From Thermodesulfovibrio sp. (lineage in GTDB: Bacteria > Nitrospirota > Thermodesulfovibrionia > Thermodesulfovibrionales > JdFR-85), in assembly GCA_027050975.1 (NCBI GenBank), contig JALUAR010000217.1:1-6075 (forward strand): a stretch of 6,075 nt of DNA, written 5' to 3'. Made by a program: the position numbers and the translations under genes. Below are positions 1 through 4,332 of the stretch, piece by piece. The notes under the pieces were generated by a model that was not told the DNA's origin, searched no databases, and was given only the letters and a program-made list of their open reading frames with translations. How positions within the stretch are numbered: position 1 is the first letter of the stretch; every line of letters starts with the position of its first letter.

Positions 1-198
1 CTTAGTTATGTGCCCACAGAGGCAAACTTAATTTATGTTAAAGGGCTTGAGAATCCCGACGCACCTCAACTGTATCAGAAACTTCTGAAAAGAGGCGTTA
101 TCGTGCGTCCCATGGGAAGGGATGCACTGAGAATCACAATAGGACTTTCCGAGGAGAACCGGATTCTCATCCAGGCCCTGGAGGCAGAGCTTTCGTGA
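1..198 (+). CDS. hisC: Histidinol-phosphate (aromatic) aminotransferase, C-terminal 65 residues, 5' end outside window
   Basis: This is the tail of a PLP-dependent class I/II aminotransferase. The frame is open from base 1 and stops at TGA 196-198. Seen: the small-domain signatures of the HisC family, namely a PTEANLIYV strand, the LYQKLLKRGVIVRPM segment and the LRITIG motif, followed by EEN and a final helix. By family knowledge the Arg of LRITIG corresponds to the substrate-carboxylate Arg of aspartate aminotransferase (Arg386). HisC converts imidazole-acetol phosphate plus glutamate to histidinol phosphate. In Bacillus subtilis the HisC encoded beside tyrA also transaminates phenylpyruvate and 4-hydroxyphenylpyruvate. 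Lying upstream of aroF and tyrA, this copy may likewise serve tyrosine/phenylalanine synthesis; that is inference. The PLP lysine is outside the window, so activity cannot be judged. A related class I aminotransferase is the main alternative. Confidence 0.85.
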   Translation, partial: LSYVPTEANLIYVKGLENPDAPQLYQKLLKRGVIVRPMGRDALRITIGLSEENRILIQALEAELS

Positions 199-216
199 TT
201 GCTACAGAGAAACCCT

Positions 217-294
217 ATGTATTATGCGGAGGAGGTGAACCACTCCATTAAGTCGACAGCACATTATTTACAGTTGATATATTGTTATATTTAA
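217..294 (+). CDS. Candidate Tyr-rich leader peptide (25 codons) upstream of aroF
   Basis: ATG at 217 opens a 25-codon frame ending in TAA 292-294. Tyrosine is encoded at codons 2, 3, 17, 22 and 24, five of 25. It starts 18 bases after the hisC stop and ends 179 bases before aroF. No strong Shine-Dalgarno precedes it (only a weak AGAGA around 206-210), so translation would depend on coupling to hisC or would be weak. Codons 3-8 coincide with the left arm of the long-range inverted repeat at 223-389, so a ribosome on this frame would change the RNA structure. A Tyr-rich peptide before a DAHP synthase/prephenate dehydrogenase operon fits transcription attenuation in concept. However, the region is AT-rich and TAT codons arise easily there, and no standard terminator follows. 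Speculative. Confidence 0.22.
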   Translation: MYYAEEVNHSIKSTAHYLQLIYCYI

Positions 295-389
295 GTTCAA
301 GATTGATAGAGCTTATGTAATTTGCTGTTGGAATCACTAAACCTGTGCAGAACATGTTCTGATATGTAGGTCTTCACTGTCTCCGCATA
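223..389 (+). repeat. Long-range inverted repeat in the hisC-aroF gap, with a competing local hairpin
   Basis: The left arm at 223-239 reads TATGCGGAG, gag, GTGAA. The right arm at 373-389 reads TTCAC, tgt, CTCCGCATA. Nine plus five bases pair perfectly around a 3x3 internal loop, enclosing 133 bases. The inner part of the left arm can instead form a local hairpin at 231-246 (GGAG, bulged G, TG, loop AAC, CACTCC). The two structures exclude each other, as expected for a switching leader RNA. A T-rich stretch without a directly adjoining stem follows at about 404-425. It could also be a relic of a small element with terminal inverted repeats, but no target duplication was seen. Confidence 0.4.
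348..361. promoter_or_regulatory. Perfect 14-base palindrome, possible operator, upstream of aroF
   Basis: CAGAACATGTTCTG is its own reverse complement. It lies inside the span enclosed by the long inverted repeat and about 110 bases before the aroF start. Short flanks ACCT (341-344) and AGGT (368-371) add an outer partial stem. A dimeric repressor of aromatic biosynthesis could bind here, or it may simply be the apical hairpin of the leader RNA (stem CAGAA/TTCTG, loop CATG). No regulator is identified. I found no convincing -35/-10 pair nearby to place it relative to a promoter. Confidence 0.3.
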
Positions 390-456
390 CCCTTTTCCCC
401 GGTCGTTTTTAGGTTGTTTTGTTTTCAAAGGATAGGTAAAACTAATAGAATCGTAT

Positions 457-464
457 AAAGGAGG
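457..464 (+). promoter_or_regulatory. Strong ribosome binding site of aroF
   Basis: AAAGGAGG sits 9 bases before the ATG at 474. This near-ideal Shine-Dalgarno fixes the aroF start and indicates independent, efficient translation initiation after the 275-base gap that follows hisC. Confidence 0.85.
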
Positions 465-473
465 AGTCTCACT

Positions 474-1499
474 ATGGACATAATCGTACTTAAACCGTCT
501 GCCACCGAGGATGACATAAGGCACATTGTCAAAAAACTGGAAAGCAAGGGCCTGAAGGCCAATATATCGAAGGGGACGGAAAGAACCATTATAGGTGTTA
601 TCGGTGACACATCCAGAGTATCTGAGGATGAAGAAAATGCAATAAAGGCCATAGAAGCAGTAGAAAGCGTTACGAGGATAATCAAGCCGTATAAGCTGGC
701 CAGCAGGGAGTTTAAGAAGGATGACACTGTTATAAATGTAAGAGGAATACCTATTGGCGGGAAAAAGGTTCAGGTTGTTGCAGGCCCCTGTGCGGTGGAA
801 AATAGAACCATTGTGCTTAATATTGCCGAGAAGGTAAAGGCAGCAGGAGCCTCATTCTTCAGAGGTGGTGCGTTTAAGCCCAGGACATCACCGTACAGCT
901 TCCAGGGGCTTGGTGTTGAGGGGCTGAAGATTCTGGCAGAGGCCAGGGAGCTTACGGGACTGCCTATTGTTACGGAGCTTATGGACCCCAGGGATATTGA
1001 TGTTGTGGCTGAATATGCGGATGTTATTCAGATTGGCGCGAGAAACATGCAAAACTTCAGGCTTCTTCTTGAGGTGGGACAGACGGATAAACCCGTTCTT
1101 CTTAAGCGCGGCCTCTCTGCCACGATAAAGGAGTGGTTAATGGCTGCAGAATACATAATGTCAAAGGGAAACCAGAATGTTATTCTTTGCGAGAGAGGTA
1201 TACGCACTTTTGAGACTGCAACCAGAAATACCCTGGACCTCAGTGCCGTACCGCTGCTGAAGGAACTTACACACCTGCCTGTGGTGGTGGATCCAAGCCA
1301 CGGAGTAGGAAAGTGGAATCTGGTAATACCTATGTCCAGAGCTGCAGTAGCTGCTGGTGCAGATGGTCTTCTTATCGAGGTTCATACCAATCCCGAAGAA
1401 GCCCTTTCTGATGGTGAACAGTCCATTAAGCCCGATGTATTCAAGCAGCTTATGGAAGAGATCCGACCTATTGCCGAGGCCCTTGGAAGGACTGTTTAG
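474..1499 (+). CDS. aroF: 3-deoxy-7-phosphoheptulonate (DAHP) synthase, type I-beta with N-terminal ACT-like regulatory domain
   Basis: This enzyme condenses phosphoenolpyruvate and erythrose 4-phosphate to DAHP, the committed first step of the shikimate pathway in the cytoplasm. The 341 residues match the length and layout of Thermotoga maritima DAHP synthase. Residues 1-70 are a ferredoxin-like/ACT-like domain (start MDIIVLKP, then the ISKGTERTIIGVIGD segment). The TIM barrel starts at about 85. Visible barrel motifs are AGPCAVE (103-109), RGGAFKPRTSPYSFQG (130-145), QIGARNMQNF (186-195), LLKRG (209-213), CERGIRTFE (239-247) and VDPSHGVG (272-279). By alignment with the Thermotoga enzyme the metal ligands are Cys106, His276, Glu302 and Asp313, all present. 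In that family the N-terminal domain mediates tyrosine/phenylalanine feedback inhibition, so allosteric control is expected here. The stop is followed after 2 bases by tyrA, implying one transcript and probably coupled translation. No chorismate mutase domain is fused. Confidence 0.96.
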   Translation: MDIIVLKPSATEDDIRHIVKKLESKGLKANISKGTERTIIGVIGDTSRVSEDEENAIKAIEAVESVTRIIKPYKLASREFKKDDTVINVRGIPIGGKKVQVVAGPCAVENRTIVLNIAEKVKAAGASFFRGGAFKPRTSPYSFQGLGVEGLKILAEARELTGLPIVTELMDPRDIDVVAEYADVIQIGARNMQNFRLLLEVGQTDKPVLLKRGLSATIKEWLMAAEYIMSKGNQNVILCERGIRTFETATRNTLDLSAVPLLKELTHLPVVVDPSHGVGKWNLVIPMSRAAVAAGADGLLIEVHTNPEEALSDGEQSIKPDVFKQLMEEIRPIAEALGRTV

Positions 1500-1501
1500 G
1501 C

Positions 1502-2371
1502 ATGACAGAGACTGAATTTAAAAGAGTGGCAATAATAGGGGTGGGATTGATTGGAGCCAGTCTGGCCCTTGCCATAAAAAAGCGTGCTCTATCTGCTGAG
1601 GTTGTTGGTTTTGGCAGGAATGAGGAAAACCTCAAGAGGGCGAAACAACGTGGTATAATTGATGATTTCTCTCTTGATCATTCAGCACTTGTTGAGACTG
1701 CAGACCTTGTGGTGCTTGCCACTCCTGTAAAGAGCTTTCAGCCTATCCTGGAGAGACTTCTTCCTTTTGTAAAAAGGGGGACAATAATTACCGACGTGGG
1801 AAGCGTAAAGGGTGCTCTGGTGGAAGAGTTGGAAGATTTAATGCCTGATGGTGTTAACTACGTTGGAGGCCATCCTATAGCCGGTTCGGATCGTTCCGGG
1901 CTTGATTATGCCTCGGACAGTCTCTTTGATGGAGCTATAACGATTCTGACTCCTACTGGAAAAACACCTGAGGATGCAATAAAAAGGGTAAAGCATCTGT
2001 GGGAGGGCGTCGGTTCGAAGGTGATTCTCATGTCTCCCTACGAGCATGACAGGATATTTGCTCTCGTTAGCCATCTGCCCCATATTGTTGCCTATGCATT
2101 AGTCAATACGGTCTCGTCAGTAAACAAAGAGTATATACAATATGCAGGAAAGGGATTTAAAGACACCACTCGAATAGCATCAAGTTCACCCGAACTATGG
2201 ACAGACATAGTGCTTCAGAACCGAGAAAACCTGCTGGAGGTAATCTCATCCTTTAAAGATATGCTTAACGATATTGAAGATGCCCTCAGGAATGAAAGTC
2301 CAGAGAAGTTAACACGCCTCTTTTCAATGGCAAGGGATCTCAGAGAAGAGATAAATAATTCTTCCAGATAA
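1502..2371 (+). CDS. tyrA: Prephenate dehydrogenase (or arogenate dehydrogenase), short form without ACT domain
   Basis: Oxidative decarboxylation of prephenate to 4-hydroxyphenylpyruvate, or of arogenate to tyrosine, in the cytoplasm. The 289 residues consist of a Rossmann domain (about 7-170) and a helical dimerisation domain. Seen: the nucleotide-binding loop GVGLIGAS at 13-20, TDVGSVK at 97-103, the catalytic motif GGHPIAGSDRSG at 122-133 with His124, SHLPH at 190-194 and DTTRIA at 221-226. By analogy with Aquifex aeolicus TyrA, His124 is the catalytic His, and Ser101, His194 and Arg224 contribute to the active site. The end of beta-2 reads GFGRN (36-40) where an NAD-selecting Asp is often found, so NADP use is possible (inference). 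With no C-terminal ACT domain, feedback control probably rests mainly on AroF. The start is ATG 2 bases after the aroF stop; only a weak GGAAGG (1485-1490) precedes it, suggesting translational coupling. Confidence 0.94.
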   Translation: MTETEFKRVAIIGVGLIGASLALAIKKRALSAEVVGFGRNEENLKRAKQRGIIDDFSLDHSALVETADLVVLATPVKSFQPILERLLPFVKRGTIITDVGSVKGALVEELEDLMPDGVNYVGGHPIAGSDRSGLDYASDSLFDGAITILTPTGKTPEDAIKRVKHLWEGVGSKVILMSPYEHDRIFALVSHLPHIVAYALVNTVSSVNKEYIQYAGKGFKDTTRIASSSPELWTDIVLQNRENLLEVISSFKDMLNDIEDALRNESPEKLTRLFSMARDLREEINNSSR

Positions 2372-2385
2372 AAAAGCAAAAAGAG

Positions 2386-2392
2386 GGAGGTG
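2386..2392 (+). promoter_or_regulatory. Ribosome binding site of the OmpP1/FadL-type gene
   Basis: GGAGGTG lies 5 bases before the ATG at 2398 within the 26-base gap after tyrA. It supports that start, which also gives a complete signal peptide. No promoter is recognisable in the short gap. Confidence 0.75.
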
Positions 2393-2397
2393 TAATT

Positions 2398-3648
2398 ATG
2401 AAAAGAAGGAGGGTATTATTTGTCAGGTTTTCTTTTGTTCTCCTGATAGTCATGCTGTTGACCTCTGTCAATTTTTCGGACCTCCATGCAACAAATGGCG
2501 ACAATCTGATAGGAGTCGGTGCGATATCAAGATCCATGGGAGGAGTTGGGGTAGCAGCACCTCGTGACGCAATAAGTGCCATATTTGCAAACCCTGCAGC
2601 AATGTGTACCGGGCCCTACTGTCCCGGTTCCCAGACGGTATTTGCAGGTACCTATTTCTCTCCTGCTGTAAAGAGCAGAATTACATTCGGCGGAAACACC
2701 AAAACTACAGAAAGTGATATGGATGTATTTATAGTTCCAGCTTTAGGAATATCCACACCCATTACCAATAGATTACGGTTTGGGTTTGGAGCATACGGTG
2801 TTTCAGGGATGGGAGTGGATTACAGAAACAAAGAGATTGATCTTGACGGAGATTCAACCAATGGCTATGAAGGAGACATATACACACAGATTCAGATTAT
2901 GAAATTTGCTCCCAATCTTGCTTATATGGTTACGCCGAATTTTTCCGTTGGTATATCCCTCCATGTAGTTTATGGCTCTCTTGATTTAGGGGAGGGTACA
3001 TCTCATGGCTATACGCTCGGTGCCCAGTTAGGTGCAATATATAAGGTGGGACATCTTTCATTTGGTCTTTCATACACTACTGCAGAAAAGATAAAACATA
3101 GCAGAGTGTATGACTTTGACGGTGACATGAAGAAGGATGCTCTCAAACTCGAATCACCACAAAACATAGCCTTTGGTATTGCCTTTGAACCAGACAGGAG
3201 GGTTCTTATTGAGGGTAATGTGAAGTGGTACAACTGGGCAGATGCGGATGGGTACAGGGATTTTGATTGGAAGGACCAGTGGGTATACGCACTCGGGTTG
3301 CAGTACAAAACCGATTCTGGTTTATCAGTGAGGGTAGGCTACAACTATGGCAAAAATCCAGTAAAAAAACATGATGATTTCAACATGATGGGTTATACCG
3401 AGATACAGGGAAAAAAGACCGGTAATCTTGGTTACGAATATCTTCGTATTGTAGGGCTGCCGGCTATTGCCGAGCATCACATTACCTTCGGACTGGGATA
3501 TGAATTCTCCAAGACATTTCAGGGACATATCGGTTTTATGCATGCCTTTAAAAATAAGATAAAAGAGAGTGACAGTACAGGCACATACACTTTTGAGTCG
3601 GAGTTGAGTGAGGATTCAATAGAGTTTGCACTGCTATGGAACTTTTAG
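2398..3648 (+). CDS. OmpP1/FadL/TodX-family outer-membrane beta-barrel transport protein
   Basis: Family members are outer-membrane channels for hydrophobic compounds such as long-chain fatty acids or aromatic hydrocarbons; the substrate here is unknown. The 416 residues begin with a signal peptide: basic MKRRR, a hydrophobic core at about 11-24, and probable cleavage after Ala31 (LHA). The N-terminal plug-like segment has SRSMGGVGVAAPRDA (44-58) and the NPA motif at 65-67, the hallmark of FadL hatch domains. The rest alternates amphipathic, Gly- and aromatic-rich strands as in a barrel, and the chain ends in FALLWNF with the C-terminal Phe typical of BAM-assembled proteins. Oddities: Cys70 and Cys75 just after NPA could form a disulfide. 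Two Asp-rich segments, DLDGDSTNG (148-156) and DFDGDMKKD (239-247), resemble calcium-binding loops. Only 26 bases separate it from tyrA, so it may be co-transcribed, although no metabolic link is evident. A generic porin of the same superfamily is the alternative. Confidence 0.88.
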   Translation: MKRRRVLFVRFSFVLLIVMLLTSVNFSDLHATNGDNLIGVGAISRSMGGVGVAAPRDAISAIFANPAAMCTGPYCPGSQTVFAGTYFSPAVKSRITFGGNTKTTESDMDVFIVPALGISTPITNRLRFGFGAYGVSGMGVDYRNKEIDLDGDSTNGYEGDIYTQIQIMKFAPNLAYMVTPNFSVGISLHVVYGSLDLGEGTSHGYTLGAQLGAIYKVGHLSFGLSYTTAEKIKHSRVYDFDGDMKKDALKLESPQNIAFGIAFEPDRRVLIEGNVKWYNWADADGYRDFDWKDQWVYALGLQYKTDSGLSVRVGYNYGKNPVKKHDDFNMMGYTEIQGKKTGNLGYEYLRIVGLPAIAEHHITFGLGYEFSKTFQGHIGFMHAFKNKIKESDSTGTYTFESELSEDSIEFALLWNF

Positions 3649-3668
3649 TTTATCCTTATTCTTATATT

Positions 3669-3702
3669 GCTTGCCTTCGGTCCTTTTGGACTTACGGCAA
3701 GC
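3669..3702. terminator. Hairpin between convergent genes, possible weak bidirectional terminator
   Basis: GCTTGCC (3669-3675) pairs with GGCAAGC (3696-3702). Inside, GTCC (3680-3683) pairs with GGAC (3688-3691) around a TTTT loop, with a 4x4 internal loop between the two stems. Its position, 20 bases after the outer-membrane gene stop and about 93 bases beyond the ogt stop on the other strand, suits transcript ending. There is no T-run after it on either strand, so it is not a canonical intrinsic terminator and may only stabilise 3' ends. The rest of 3649-3795 holds only a weak 7-base repeat pair, CATTGTA/TACAATG (3706-3712 and 3742-3748). Confidence 0.4.
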
Positions 3703-3795
3703 TGGCATTGTAAATCCGCTCAAAATTAATACCCTCTGCCCTACAATGTTATATTCTGTTGAGTTGGATAGTAGTGAAGGTTACCCTATACAGGA

Positions 3796-4332
3796 TCAGG
3801 ACTTTCTGGTGTTGTAGTACTCAATATCCAGAAGCCTTCTTTTTATGTCAGTGCCAGAAGAGTAACCGCCTATACGTCCGTCTTCATGAATTATTCTGTG
3901 ACAGGGAATGATCAGGGGCAGCGGGTTTCTGCCAAGGGCCTGTCCGACAGCACGGGGGCTTTTAGGCGAGCCCACTGCAAGGGCGAGCCATTTGTATGAT
4001 CTTGTTTCTCCATAGGGAATATCTTTGAGCGCTGTCCATACCTTTTTTTCAAAATCTGTTCCTATAAGAGCGTGGGCCACTGTAAAGACCCTTCTCTGTC
4101 CGCTAAGATATTCCAGGAATTCCTTTCTTACGGAAGATGATAGCGGTTTTTTTACAAGTACAACCGAATCGACATCGGTAAAATCCTTTAGTGGGGAGTT
4201 TATTATAACCCTTATAAGAACAGGCTTGTTCTCTTTAATTATATACCATATTGTGAGTAGACCTATAGGAGTTTCAAAGGAATCAGTGTATATCTGAGTG
4301 GGAAGTCTCCATCTGTTCTGAGAATACCTCAA
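3796..4332 (-). CDS. ogt: Methylated-DNA--[protein]-cysteine S-methyltransferase
   Basis: This suicide repair protein transfers the alkyl group from O6-alkylguanine or O4-alkylthymine in DNA to its own Cys. From the TTG start at 4332 it has 178 residues, the usual length. An N-terminal RNase H-like domain (about 14-85) precedes the C-terminal helix-turn-helix/active-site domain (about 91-172). Seen: YGETRSYKWLA, the SPRAVGQA recognition helix with Arg127, and NPLPLIIPCHRII with the acceptor Cys144. Tyr113, Arg127, Asn136, Cys144 and Glu171 match human MGMT Tyr114, Arg128, Asn137, Cys145 and Glu172 with a constant offset of one. Start choice: the frame extends back to GTG 4431 and ATG 4413/4410, but these lack a Shine-Dalgarno and would overlap the kinase by about 130-150 bases. 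The TTG has AAAGGTGG 8 bases upstream and overlaps the kinase end by 50 bases. No Ada-type zinc or AraC domain is present. Co-transcription with the kinase is likely. Confidence 0.93.
   Translation of the reverse strand: MRYSQNRWRLPTQIYTDSFETPIGLLTIWYIIKENKPVLIRVIINSPLKDFTDVDSVVLVKKPLSSSVRKEFLEYLSGQRRVFTVAHALIGTDFEKKVWTALKDIPYGETRSYKWLALAVGSPKSPRAVGQALGRNPLPLIIPCHRIIHEDGRIGGYSSGTDIKRRLLDIEYYNTRKS

Noticed and set aside
274..302. Sigma-70 promoter with TTGATA at 274-279
   Set aside because: No acceptable -10 hexamer occurs 16-18 bases downstream. Other TTG-starting hexamers (322, 414) also lack a good partner, and a TAGAAT at 446 would place the start on the ribosome binding site.
348..361. 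LexA (SOS) box, since the palindrome contains GAAC and GTTC
   Set aside because: The half-sites are separated by 2 bases and not the 4 of the Gram-positive-type consensus, and the neighbouring genes are biosynthetic.
199..473. T-box riboswitch controlling aroF
   Set aside because: The conserved T-box sequence (AGGGTGGNACCGCG type) and a following terminator are absent.
3626..3817. 63-codon plus-strand frame after the outer-membrane gene
   Set aside because: It starts inside the end of that gene in another frame, spans the intergenic hairpin, lacks a ribosome binding site and shows no recognisable feature.
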